Positions 24,430 through 33,211 of a stretch of DNA of 64,000 bases are shown one piece after another. The stretch is from Flavisolibacter ginsengisoli DSM 18119 (GTDB lineage: Bacteria > Bacteroidota > Bacteroidia > Chitinophagales > Chitinophagaceae), in NCBI RefSeq assembly GCF_900129295.1, contig NZ_FQUU01000019.1, positions 1 through 64,000 of the forward strand, given 5' to 3'. The first letter of the stretch is position 1, and each line of letters begins with the position of its first letter. The translations under genes were made by a program, and so were the position numbers. The notes under the pieces are model-generated. The model had not been told where the DNA came from, searched no databases, and saw only the letters and a program-made list of their open reading frames with translations.

Positions 24430-25059
24430 ATGAAAAATTCTAATAACAGCGCCTGGCGCTGTAAACAGCCAGCTATTGCCCTTTATAAAATTACCAGGGG
24501 TTTGATACAACATCCTGTGCAACTCTCTGCTATCCTGCTGCTTTGCCTTACAATGGAAGCCTGCCAGAAAGAAGGCATCAAGGAAAACACCAGCACCGAA
24601 ACCGTGCAGGCTATACAAGGTAAGGAAGGCAGAAGCGAGGTGATAAACTATTATAGTGGCCTGTCATGGCAGACCACCATGGAACTGCAACAGGCACGCG
24701 CCGCCACCGCCAAATACCGCAACATTGACAATGCTATCAAAGATGGTTATGCAGATATAGCTGTGGACGTAGAGCATATGGGTCACCACTATATGAATAC
24801 CAGCCTGGTTGATGGCACTTTCGATATCAGGCACCCCGAGATACTGGTCTATAACAGGGATGCAAATGGAAAGCAGGTGTTGGTAGCCGTGGAATACGCG
24901 GTGCCGCTCACTGATCCTATGCCGGAAGGATTTACAGGTTCTCAGGATGTATGGAACGGCACTTCAGGTTTCCCTCTTTGGTTATTGCATGCCTGGGTAT
25001 GGGCCTACAATCCTGATGGTGTGTTCAACTGGACCAATGAAGCAGTGGAGCTGCATTAG
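24430..25059 (+). CDS. Lipoprotein of an uncharacterised family
   Basis: 209 residues. The N-terminus has a basic region, a hydrophobic core and a lipobox-like LTMEAC, so a lipid-anchored product is likely. The mature part has a conserved-looking set of motifs: VEHMGHHYMN, RHPEILVYNRDANGKQ, VAVEYAVPL and PLWLLHAWVWAYNPDGVF. I remember the same motif order (MGxHYxN ... HPExLVY ... VEY ... LHAWxW) in uncharacterised secreted proteins of several phyla; the several His residues suggest metal binding. Follows the DUF4242 gene and ends at a strong terminator. Confidence 0.7.
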   Translation: MKNSNNSAWRCKQPAIALYKITRGLIQHPVQLSAILLLCLTMEACQKEGIKENTSTETVQAIQGKEGRSEVINYYSGLSWQTTMELQQARAATAKYRNIDNAIKDGYADIAVDVEHMGHHYMNTSLVDGTFDIRHPEILVYNRDANGKQVLVAVEYAVPLTDPMPEGFTGSQDVWNGTSGFPLWLLHAWVWAYNPDGVFNWTNEAVELH

Positions 25060-25098
25060 TATATGCAATTGTTTTAATTAGTTTCTCATTTCAGCCTT

Positions 25099-25132
25099 AC
25101 CTGTCCTGGCAATTGCCGGGGCAGGTTTTTTT
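25099..25132 (+). terminator. Strong rho-independent terminator
   Basis: Hairpin ACCTGTCCTGGCA / TGCCGGGGCAGGT (13 pairs, two G-T) followed by a T7 run; overlaps the stop codon of the convergent OsmC gene. Confidence 0.85.
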
Positions 25133-25637
25133 ATGACAACTGGTAATTAGTCTCAATGCCTACGCCATTGACCAGGGTCTGGTATACTACGCAATACCTT
25201 TCCGTGAGTTTACGAAGGCTGGCCAATTGTTCTTCGCTGGCATTCGATTGCAGGTTAAAGGAGAGCCGGATATTTTTAAATCCTACCGGGGCTTCTTTGG
25301 AAACACCCAGGGTGCCTTTGAAGTCAAGGTCACCTTCTGCCGATACCGTGCCTTCAATGATTTCAACGCCAATGGCTGTTGCCACTGCCTTGAGTGTAAC
25401 ACCTGCGCAGGCCACGAGTGCCTGTAAAAGCATATCGCCTGAACAAAGCTGCAGGCCGGTGCCGCCTGTGGCGGGGTGCAATCCAGCTTCGCTGAGGGCC
25501 CTGCCTGTTTCCACACTGCAGGAAATGCCTTCACCCACATTGCCATGAGCTTTCAGGGTGATGATGGCAGATTCTGGTTGCTCACGGTATTTGTCTTTTA
25601 ACGGGGTTTGCAGTTCTTTGAGCTCTGTAGCATTCAT
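25131..25637 (-). CDS. OsmC family protein
   Basis: 168 residues from ATG 25637 (MNATELKELQ); 25652 is an alternative start. OsmC fold motifs: GGTGLQLCSGDMLLQALVACAGVTLKAVA with the active-site-type Cys, and ERYCVVYQTL with the second Cys. Family members reduce organic hydroperoxides or handle thiol chemistry in the cytoplasm. It is the second OsmC-type gene in 6 kb, with Dps between, so the neighbourhood looks like a stress cluster. Confidence 0.85.
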   Translation of the reverse strand: MNATELKELQTPLKDKYREQPESAIITLKAHGNVGEGISCSVETGRALSEAGLHPATGGTGLQLCSGDMLLQALVACAGVTLKAVATAIGVEIIEGTVSAEGDLDFKGTLGVSKEAPVGFKNIRLSFNLQSNASEEQLASLRKLTERYCVVYQTLVNGVGIETNYQLS

Positions 25638-25850
25638 TTGTTTAAAGTACAAAAAAAGGGTGGGATATAAATCCGCGCATGACTGGATTAAATAACCAGG
25701 AGGTCTTTTTTCCTCCGGATTCCTTGAACAATTGTCTTACGATGATTGTTTGGTACTTTTAATGAATGGAAGCATAAGAAATCCCTTATCCTTTCTTAAA
25801 TAAATTTCACTGCTTACAATGAAACTCTCTACTGGTAATATAATGCATGT

Positions 25851-26876
25851 ATGAAACCAAAACGATTAGCGCTAAGTGATATTGCCAGGCAATTGAACAT
25901 ATCCACTACCACCATTTCTTTCATCATGAATGGGAAGGCCGAGGAAAAAAGAATAAGTCCCGAACTGAAAGAAAAGGTTTTAAAGAAGATCAAAGAACTG
26001 GGCTATGTGCCCAACCAGCTGGCCAAAAGCCTGCGCACGGGCAAGACGAATATCATAGGGTTGATCGTGGAGGATATATCCAATAGTTTCTTTGCCCGCG
26101 TGGCACATATGATAGAAGAGGAGGTGAACAAAAGAGGGTATAAGATCATCTATTGCAGCTCGGAGAACAGTGTAGAGAAAATGACGGAGGTGATCAATAT
26201 GTTCCGCGAGAGCCAGGTGGATGGTTTTATCATTACGCCAACGGAGGGTGCAGAAACTGAAGTGAATAAGCTGATCAAAGACCGGGCGCATTTGATCCTG
26301 TTCGACCGTTACTTTCCCGGCCTCGATACCAACTACGTGGTGCTGGATAATAGCTATGGCAGTTATATAGGTGTGAAACACCTGGTGGAGCGCGGCTACA
26401 AGAAGATAGGGTTTGTTACCATAGATTCAGACCAGTCGCAAATGATTGATCGTTATAACGGTTATGCAAAAGCGATAAAGGAAGCCGGGCTAAAGCCATA
26501 CGTGAAACGTATATCATTTTTTGATGAACCTAATGCAGCCATCCGTAAGATGGAAACCTTCCTTAATAAAAAAGACAAACCGGATGCTGTTTTCTTTGCC
26601 ACCAATTACCTGGGCATCTATGGATTGGAGGCCATTACTAATTTGCAATTAAAGATCCCAGACGATATAGGCGTCATCACGTTTGACGACCACGACCTGT
26701 TCCGTTTATTTAGACCATCCATTACCGTTATAGCGCAGCCGATAGCCGAAATGTCAAAGGCCATGATCAATATATTGCTCGATGAAATAGCCACGCCAGC
26801 CAACGCTCTTAAAACCCGGCACATGGTGCTGCGGCCTTCCCTGGTGGTACGGAATTCCACGAAACAGCCTTGTTAA
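25851..26876 (+). CDS. LacI-family transcriptional regulator of the polysaccharide locus
   Basis: 341 residues. The N-terminal HTH (LALSDIARQLNISTTTISFIMNG) and hinge (LGYVPNQLAKSLRTGKTNIIGLI) are typical of LacI/PurR, followed by a periplasmic-binding-like sensor domain (VDGFIITP, ILFDRYFPGLDTNYVVLD, VITFDDHDLFRLFRPSIT). It precedes susC by 299 nt. A perfect palindrome in that gap overlaps the predicted susC promoter and is the obvious operator. The inducer is probably a mannose-containing sugar or its phosphate, inferred from the GH92 genes downstream. Confidence 0.9.
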   Translation: MKPKRLALSDIARQLNISTTTISFIMNGKAEEKRISPELKEKVLKKIKELGYVPNQLAKSLRTGKTNIIGLIVEDISNSFFARVAHMIEEEVNKRGYKIIYCSSENSVEKMTEVINMFRESQVDGFIITPTEGAETEVNKLIKDRAHLILFDRYFPGLDTNYVVLDNSYGSYIGVKHLVERGYKKIGFVTIDSDQSQMIDRYNGYAKAIKEAGLKPYVKRISFFDEPNAAIRKMETFLNKKDKPDAVFFATNYLGIYGLEAITNLQLKIPDDIGVITFDDHDLFRLFRPSITVIAQPIAEMSKAMINILLDEIATPANALKTRHMVLRPSLVVRNSTKQPC

Positions 26877-26893
26877 AGAAATTGAAAAATAAA

Positions 26894-26924
26894 TTTGCTA
26901 AATCGATTTAGTATACTATTTTTA
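26894..26924 (+). promoter_or_regulatory. Predicted susC promoter (TTTG-N19-TATTTTTA)
   Basis: TTTG at 26894-26897, 19 nt, then TATTTTTA at 26917-26924, one base from the Bacteroidota TAnnTTTG element. The expected start of transcription leaves a leader of roughly 240 nt before the susC ATG. Confidence 0.5.
26898..26911. promoter_or_regulatory. Predicted LacI-family operator
   Basis: CTAAATCGATTTAG, a perfect 14-bp palindrome with a central CG, the shape used by LacI/PurR-type regulators. It lies between the -33 and -7 elements of the predicted promoter, where binding would block transcription. Confidence 0.6.
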
Positions 26925-26943
26925 GTACCTAAACACTTGCTGC

Positions 26944-27018
26944 ATGGAAAAAATCAAACTCTTTTCTGCTAAGATCTTCCGATTGAAAAGAACCCCCCAC
27001 TTTAAAACAATCACATAA
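26944..27018 (+). CDS. Possible 24-residue leader ORF
   Basis: MEKIKLFSAKIFRLKRTPHF... begins just after the predicted promoter and ends 157 nt before susC. It is basic and small; it may be chance or a leader peptide. No other support. Confidence 0.2.
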   Translation: MEKIKLFSAKIFRLKRTPHFKTIT

Positions 27019-27175
27019 AAAATGAACTGGTCTTTTTAAAAGATCAACGTCCGCATTTGGTATAAACCGTATTCCCTTTATTGGTGGTCCTGTAAAAAAA
27101 GGAAAGAAACCTCCTAAGGGGCATGCTATGCTTATTTCATTCTAAAAATCTCTATCGAAGGTTAAAATTTAAAGT

Positions 27176-30100
27176 ATGATCACACGTAAGTTGCTATATA
27201 ATACAGGCACTGTTATACTTTTCCTATTGCTTCACTCAGGCACTGCGCTATTGGCGCAGAATGGTACGGGCCAGATCAAAATATCCGGTATCATCAGGAA
27301 CAAACTGAACGAAGTAATGAAAGGTGCCACCGTAGAAAATCTGAATACCCATCAATCTGTATTGAGTGGTTCCAATGGCCAATATGTTATTGCCGCCAGC
27401 AAGGGCGATTCGCTGGTAGCTTCCTTTGTAGGCTACACGCCTTTCCGCTGGGCTTTCACCGACCGTATTGATTACGACATTACACTGGAAACAGTGGCAG
27501 GAAGCTTAAATGAAGTGGTGGTGGTAGGTTATGGCCGGCAAAGAAAGATCAGCCAGATCGGTTCGCAGGCCATATTGAATACACAGGACCTGAAGCAACC
27601 CATTGCCAATGTAGGTGCCGGTTTGGCCGGTCGCCTGGCAGGACTGGTTTCTGTGCAGCGTACCGGTGAACCGGGTCATGATGATGCCGACATCTGGATA
27701 CGTGGTATTGCCACTATGAACAATTCCAGGCCGCTGATATTGGTGGATGGAATAGAAAGATCATTGAGTAACCTGAACTACGAGGACATTGCTTCCTTAA
27801 GTATATTAAAGGATGCCTCAGCTACAGCAGTATATGGTGTAAGAGGTGCCAATGGCGTGGTGCTCATCACCACTAAAAGAGGTAAGCCCGGAAAACCCGA
27901 GTTCTCTTTTGATTATATGCAATCTGTGACCACCTTCACCAAGATGCCTAAAATGGCTGATGGCAAGACCTATATGGAAATGGCCAACGAAGCCCTGACC
28001 ACAAGAGGTGATGCACCCAAATACAGTGATGAATATATTGCCAATACGCTGGCAGGTAATGATCCTTACCTCTATCCTAATGTGAACTGGATAGATGAGG
28101 TGTTCAAAAACCGCGGTTCCAACAGGAAAGCTACCCTCAATATCAATGGCGGTGCTCCTTCCGCTTTCTATTATGTGTCCCTTGGCTATTATGATGAGAA
28201 AGGCTTTTTGAAATCGGATCCTTACGAACCTTACCACAGTGGTATCGGTTTTTCCCGCTTCAACTTCACCAGCAACCTGACATTGAAAGTGACAGGAACT
28301 ACTTCCCTGGAAATGGGATTGCAGGGCTTTTACAGCAATGGTCACTACCCTGGTGTGAATAATGGAAACAACCCGGGCGATGCAGGACAGGTGAACCAGA
28401 TATTTCAATCTGTAATGGATATGCCACCGGTTGAATTGCCACTGACCTATCCCGGCGATACGACCTCTGGCCGTAACCCCAATGGTGGTTTCAGAAATCC
28501 TTTTGATGCCGCTACCAAGTCGGGCTACGCCAACCAATACAAGACACAGTTATATACCAACCTGCGCTTGCGCCAGCAACTGGGCATGCTGCTCCGTGGT
28601 CTTTCTTTTACCACGATGGTGGCCTTTGACAACTACAGTGAATTGGGCATCAACCATGGTAAAAGGGTGAATGCCTACATAGCCAATGGCCGCAACCCTG
28701 ATGGCTCATTGAATATGCAACTGACCTACCCTGGCTCCAATTCGCTGGGCTATGACAGATACAATGGTGGTAACAGGCGCTTCTACACCGAGTCGGCCCT
28801 GAACTATGACACCTCTTTTGGTAAACACCGTGTGAGCGGCTTGTTGCTATTCAACCAGAGTGAATTCGTCAATGCTTTTGCAGGTGATTTCACAGGCTCC
28901 ATTCCTTTCCGTACACGCGGACTGGCGGGCAGGGCTACTTATTCATACAACGACAAATACTTTGCAGAATATAATTTCGGTTACAACGGCTCTGAAAACT
29001 TTGCACCTTCCAAACGCTATGGTTTCTTTCCTTCCTTTGGACTGGGATGGGTGGCTTCAAATGAGAAGTTCTTCGAGCCTGTGAAGAAAGTGGTAAGCTT
29101 CCTGAAGTTCCGCTTCTCTTCCGGTATGGTAGGAAACAGTGACCTGGGTAGTTACCGCTTTGTGTACCTTGACCAGGTGAATACCAACGCCGATGGGTAT
29201 ACGTTCGGAACCAACAGGAGTGGTAATGGCGGCTACCAGATCAGCAGCTATGGTGTGGATCTTAGCTGGGAGAGCTCGCACAAGACCAACATAGGTATGG
29301 AGATGGGCCTGTTCAATGCAGCTACTTTACAGGTGGACCTGTTCAAAGAGCACAGGACGGGTATCTTTTTACAAAGAGGTACAGTACCTGAATTTGTTGG
29401 ATTGACCTCCGCACCTTATGGAAATATTGGTGTAGTTGACAACGCAGGTATAGATGTGTCACTACAGCAGAATCATGTGCAGATCGCCAGGAACCTGTTC
29501 CTGAGCCTGCAAGGTAATTTCACTTATGCCCGCAATAAGGTGATCACCAACGATCAGCCTGACCAGAAATATCCATGGCTGAACAGAACAGGACAGAATG
29601 TGCTGGCAAGGTTTGGCAATGTAGCACAGGGCTTATTCAAGGACTCTGCAGAGATCCTGAACTCTGCACAGCAAACATTTGGCGAGGTAAGGCCTGGTGA
29701 CGTTAAATACAAGGACCTGAATGGCGATGGCGTTATTGATGCCTATGACCAGACAGTGATCGGTAATGGCGATGTGCCTAATATCCTTTATGGTTTTGGT
29801 TTTGACCTGTCATATAAGAACGTGAGTCTGGGTGCTTTCTTCCAGGGACAGTCAGAAGCCAGTATCCTGTTGCGCGGCAACAGCATCCAGCCTTTCTCCG
29901 GCGATGGTGGAGAAGGCAATGCGTATAGCATTATCACTGACAGGTGGACACCTGAAAACCCCAATCAAAATGCATTCTACCCACGCCTTGGTTTTGGCGG
30001 TCCCAAGAACAATAACAATAACCAGGTGAGCACATGGTGGCAGAAGGATGCCAGCTTCCTGAAGCTGAGAACTGTAAAGGCATCCTATACCTTTCCAAAA

Positions 30101-30268
30101 TCAACCTTCAGCAAATTGGGTATCAGAGGTGCGTACATCTATGTGTTGGGAGAAAATGTGCTGACGTTCAGCAAATTCAATCTCTGGGATGTGGAGCTGA
30201 ATACCTCTAACGGTGTGCGGTATCCGCAGGTAGCTGCCTATTCAATGGGTGTTCATTTTGATTTTTAA
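27176..30268 (+). CDS. SusC/RagA-type TonB-linked outer-membrane transporter
   Basis: 1030 residues. Signal peptide ending LLAQ, a carboxypeptidase-regulatory-like domain (KISGIIRNKLNEVMKGATVE, SFVGY), the SusC linker LNEVVVVGYG, a TonB plug domain (IWIRGIATMNNSRPLILVDG, LSILKDASATAVYGVRGANG, VLITTKRG) and a C-terminal beta barrel ending YSMGVHFDF. It imports oligosaccharides across the outer membrane with the SusD lid encoded 20 nt downstream. First structural gene of the mannan-type locus, likely under the LacI regulator. Confidence 0.95.
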   Translation: MITRKLLYNTGTVILFLLLHSGTALLAQNGTGQIKISGIIRNKLNEVMKGATVENLNTHQSVLSGSNGQYVIAASKGDSLVASFVGYTPFRWAFTDRIDYDITLETVAGSLNEVVVVGYGRQRKISQIGSQAILNTQDLKQPIANVGAGLAGRLAGLVSVQRTGEPGHDDADIWIRGIATMNNSRPLILVDGIERSLSNLNYEDIASLSILKDASATAVYGVRGANGVVLITTKRGKPGKPEFSFDYMQSVTTFTKMPKMADGKTYMEMANEALTTRGDAPKYSDEYIANTLAGNDPYLYPNVNWIDEVFKNRGSNRKATLNINGGAPSAFYYVSLGYYDEKGFLKSDPYEPYHSGIGFSRFNFTSNLTLKVTGTTSLEMGLQGFYSNGHYPGVNNGNNPGDAGQVNQIFQSVMDMPPVELPLTYPGDTTSGRNPNGGFRNPFDAATKSGYANQYKTQLYTNLRLRQQLGMLLRGLSFTTMVAFDNYSELGINHGKRVNAYIANGRNPDGSLNMQLTYPGSNSLGYDRYNGGNRRFYTESALNYDTSFGKHRVSGLLLFNQSEFVNAFAGDFTGSIPFRTRGLAGRATYSYNDKYFAEYNFGYNGSENFAPSKRYGFFPSFGLGWVASNEKFFEPVKKVVSFLKFRFSSGMVGNSDLGSYRFVYLDQVNTNADGYTFGTNRSGNGGYQISSYGVDLSWESSHKTNIGMEMGLFNAATLQVDLFKEHRTGIFLQRGTVPEFVGLTSAPYGNIGVVDNAGIDVSLQQNHVQIARNLFLSLQGNFTYARNKVITNDQPDQKYPWLNRTGQNVLARFGNVAQGLFKDSAEILNSAQQTFGEVRPGDVKYKDLNGDGVIDAYDQTVIGNGDVPNILYGFGFDLSYKNVSLGAFFQGQSEASILLRGNSIQPFSGDGGEGNAYSIITDRWTPENPNQNAFYPRLGFGGPKNNNNNQVSTWWQKDASFLKLRTVKASYTFPKSTFSKLGIRGAYIYVLGENVLTFSKFNLWDVELNTSNGVRYPQVAAYSMGVHFDF

Positions 30269-30288
30269 AATTCACTAATTAAGAGAGT

Positions 30289-32118
30289 ATGAAACGTTTA
30301 TTATATACAGGAACTGCTTTCCTTCTATTGATCAATATATGGTCCTGCAAGAAGGGTTACCTGGACCAGGTGCCGCAAGACCGTACCACTATAGAGCAGG
30401 TGTTTGCTCATAAAAACACCGTGGATAAGTTTTTGGCTAATGTGTACTCCTATGTAAGGGATGAGTCGGACCAGCGCTTCATTGGTGGGTCGCATGAAGG
30501 TGGACCCTGGACGGGCGGTTCCGATGAAGCAGAATATGACTGGAGCTTTGTGGGCAGCAACTACATGAATGTTGGCTCCTGGGGACCAACCAGTGGATTT
30601 GTGGATGATTTCTGGTCCAATTACTATACTGCAATCAGGTCCTCCACCTATTTCATGGCGCACGTAGGTGAGTGCAAGGAAATAACAGAGCAGGCCAATG
30701 GACAGCAATTGCTGGCGCGTTATGTAGCCGAAGCAAGAGCTTTGAGAGCCTATTATTATTACAACCTGGTGAAGATCTTTGGGCCTGTGGTGATCATAGG
30801 CGATAATGCCATTGCACCTGATGCCTCATTGCCCGATGTGCAACTGGCGCGCAGTCCTTTTGATTCCTGCGTAGCTTATATCTCTTCAGAATTTGACAAG
30901 GCAGCCGCTGACCTTCCGGATGTTCCTGCCAACCCAAGTGTTGACGCGGGCAGAATGACAAGGTCTGTAGTAATGGCCTATAAAGCTGAAATGTTATTAC
31001 TGGCAGCCAGTGATCTTTTCAATGGCAATCCTGACTATGCTTCCATGAAGAATGCTGATGGTAAGCAATTGATCAGCCAGCAAAAAGATGTTTCCAAATG
31101 GGCAACGGCGGCAGCAGCCTCCAAGGCCTTTATTGATAAATATGTTCCCAATACTTTCGACTTGTACAGGGTACGTGATAACTCGGGCAATATTGATCCT
31201 TACCTGTCCTGCCGTGACGTAATGCTCACCGACTGGAACAAGGAGTGGATCTTTGCTATTGTAGGATCTTCTGCCACCACCCGTCAATACGAGGAAACAC
31301 CTTACCATGCCGGCAAGGATGGTTCTATCCGCGGCAGCGGTGGCCTCGGTGCTACCCAGGAAATGGTGGATGCCTATTACATGGCTAATGGTTTGTCTAT
31401 TGATGATCCCAACTCAGGTTATACGGAAGATGGCTTTTCCAGCGCTGACGGGTACCATACACGTGCGGGCACTTATAACATGTATGTGGGCAGGGAGCCA
31501 CGCTTTTATGTAGGTATCACCTTTAATGGCAGTGTATGGCTGAACACCACTACCAGTTCGGGTACGGTGATCACTGAAACTTATTACAATGGAAATTCGG
31601 GTAAGCGTGTAGGTGGTAATGATTATTCACCTACAGGATATATCGTACGCAAGAACATGCCAATTGGTGACTGGAGAGTTGGCAACAGGGCCTGGCTTTT
31701 GTTAAGGCTGGCAAATATTTACCTGGATTATGCCGAGGCATTAAATGAATCAGCTCCGGGCAATCCCGACATAGTTAAGTATGTGAACCTGATAAGAGAA
31801 AGAGCAGGTATTCCCTTGATCAGTGAAACCCTCTCACAGGACCAGATGCGCCAGGTGATCAGGAAAGAAAGAAGGGTGGAGCTGGCATTTGAAAATGTAC
31901 GCTATTTTGATACCCGCCGCTGGAAGATAGCCGAGCAAACCGATGGTGGCCCCAAGCACGGTATGGATATCAACGCTGGTAACAGCCTTACAGATATGAG
32001 CTTTTACAAAAGAACAGTATTTGAGAACCGCGTATTTCAAAAGAAGCATTACCTGTGGCCTATCCCACAGAAAGAGCTGGATGTAGATAAGAACCTGGTT
32101 CAGAATACAGGCTGGTAA
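30289..32118 (+). CDS. SusD/RagB-type surface lipoprotein
   Basis: 609 residues with a lipoprotein signal (LLLINIWSCKKGYL; lipobox Cys at WSC). Typical SusD N-terminal (DQVPQDRTTIEQVFAH) and C-terminal parts (LANIYLDYAEALNES, VNLIRERAGIP, IRKERRVELAFENVRYFDTRRWK, HYLWPIPQKELDVDKNLVQN). It binds glycan at the cell surface and closes over the SusC barrel. Starts 20 nt after susC. Confidence 0.95.
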   Translation: MKRLLYTGTAFLLLINIWSCKKGYLDQVPQDRTTIEQVFAHKNTVDKFLANVYSYVRDESDQRFIGGSHEGGPWTGGSDEAEYDWSFVGSNYMNVGSWGPTSGFVDDFWSNYYTAIRSSTYFMAHVGECKEITEQANGQQLLARYVAEARALRAYYYYNLVKIFGPVVIIGDNAIAPDASLPDVQLARSPFDSCVAYISSEFDKAAADLPDVPANPSVDAGRMTRSVVMAYKAEMLLLAASDLFNGNPDYASMKNADGKQLISQQKDVSKWATAAAASKAFIDKYVPNTFDLYRVRDNSGNIDPYLSCRDVMLTDWNKEWIFAIVGSSATTRQYEETPYHAGKDGSIRGSGGLGATQEMVDAYYMANGLSIDDPNSGYTEDGFSSADGYHTRAGTYNMYVGREPRFYVGITFNGSVWLNTTTSSGTVITETYYNGNSGKRVGGNDYSPTGYIVRKNMPIGDWRVGNRAWLLLRLANIYLDYAEALNESAPGNPDIVKYVNLIRERAGIPLISETLSQDQMRQVIRKERRVELAFENVRYFDTRRWKIAEQTDGGPKHGMDINAGNSLTDMSFYKRTVFENRVFQKKHYLWPIPQKELDVDKNLVQNTGW

Positions 32119-32170
32119 TACTATTTGTTTTTTGTATTAAAATAATTGTGAGCTAATAAATCATTCATTC

Positions 32171-33121
32171 ATGAACATCAATTCTAAAATATTTACCGCT
32201 GTAGCCCTCCTCGTTTCGGGGGCTGCAGCCATCACTTCCTGCAATAAGCCGGATGTTATCAACTATAGCCAGGAGGGCAAGATCTATATGCCGCAGGCCG
32301 CAGGTGACATCAGCAATATGGACATGATCCTGGCAGATACCCCACAGGTATTTGTATTCGGGGCGGCCTATGGTGGCCTGAACTATCCCAGCCAGGATAT
32401 AGCTGTAAAGTTTAACATCAATTCAGCAGCCGTAAACGATTATAATGCTGCGCATGGCACTTCCTACGTATTGCTACCGCAAGGCAGCTATACCATACCT
32501 AAGCTGGATGCTACCATTAAATCAGGTGCAACCAGTTCGGATGCCATACCAGTGAGCATTATTACAAAGAACCTTGACAGGAGCCAGAAATACATATTGC
32601 CTGTGCAGATCACCTCTGTGTCATCAGGCTTTATAGACAGTGCGCTGAAAACAACTTACTTCACCATTGACACCATTCAAAGGCTGGAGAAGGATATTAC
32701 CGCCAAAGCTACGCTGACCGTAAGCCAGGACAACCCGGGCGGTGCCGATGCAGGTGAAGGCTCTAAAAAGCTGGTGGATAATAATAACAATTCCAAGTTC
32801 TTAATAGCTGGTTTTCAGCCAGGCTTCTGGGTGCAGCTGGAGTTTCCAACACCTGAAAAGATCGGTGCCTATACCATTACCTCGGGTAATGACGCTCCTG
32901 ACCGCGATGCGGTAGACTGGCAGCTGGTGGGCTCAAATGATGGCACTAACTGGACGGTGCTTGATAATAAAGCTGGCCAGGTGTTTCCAAATCGTAACCA
33001 GGTGATACGATTTGAATTTGATAACAACACAGCTTATAAATATTACAGGATGATTATCAATGCCAATGGCGGAAGTAATCTCCTGCAGATCAGCGAGTGG
33101 AGGTTGATCACCTATCCATAG
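32171..33121 (+). CDS. DUF1735 / F5/8-type-C surface glycan-binding lipoprotein
   Basis: 316 residues. Lipoprotein signal ending AAITSC, a DUF1735-type domain (~residues 25-165; GKIYMPQAAGD, VNDYNAAHGTSYVLLPQGSY, SIITKNLDRSQKYILPV) and a C-terminal discoidin/CBM32-like domain (~175-316; KLVDNNNNSKFL, PGFWVQLEFPTPEKIGAY, YRMIINANGG). Such proteins sit beside SusD on the cell surface and help capture glycans. It lies 52 nt after susD and 90 nt before the next gene. Confidence 0.88.
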   Translation: MNINSKIFTAVALLVSGAAAITSCNKPDVINYSQEGKIYMPQAAGDISNMDMILADTPQVFVFGAAYGGLNYPSQDIAVKFNINSAAVNDYNAAHGTSYVLLPQGSYTIPKLDATIKSGATSSDAIPVSIITKNLDRSQKYILPVQITSVSSGFIDSALKTTYFTIDTIQRLEKDITAKATLTVSQDNPGGADAGEGSKKLVDNNNNSKFLIAGFQPGFWVQLEFPTPEKIGAYTITSGNDAPDRDAVDWQLVGSNDGTNWTVLDNKAGQVFPNRNQVIRFEFDNNTAYKYYRMIINANGGSNLLQISEWRLITYP

Positions 33122-33211
33122 GCTATAATTGATGTTTCAATTACAATATTTATAACAGTAAGAGAATGGCAGTTGGAACCGATATAAGTGTCATTCTATT
33201 ACTTCAAACTG

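Noticed and set aside
33188-33211. GTG at 33188 as the start of the glycosidase-like gene
   Set aside because: The ATG at 33212 gives a cleaner signal peptide; the GTG adds eight unsupported residues.
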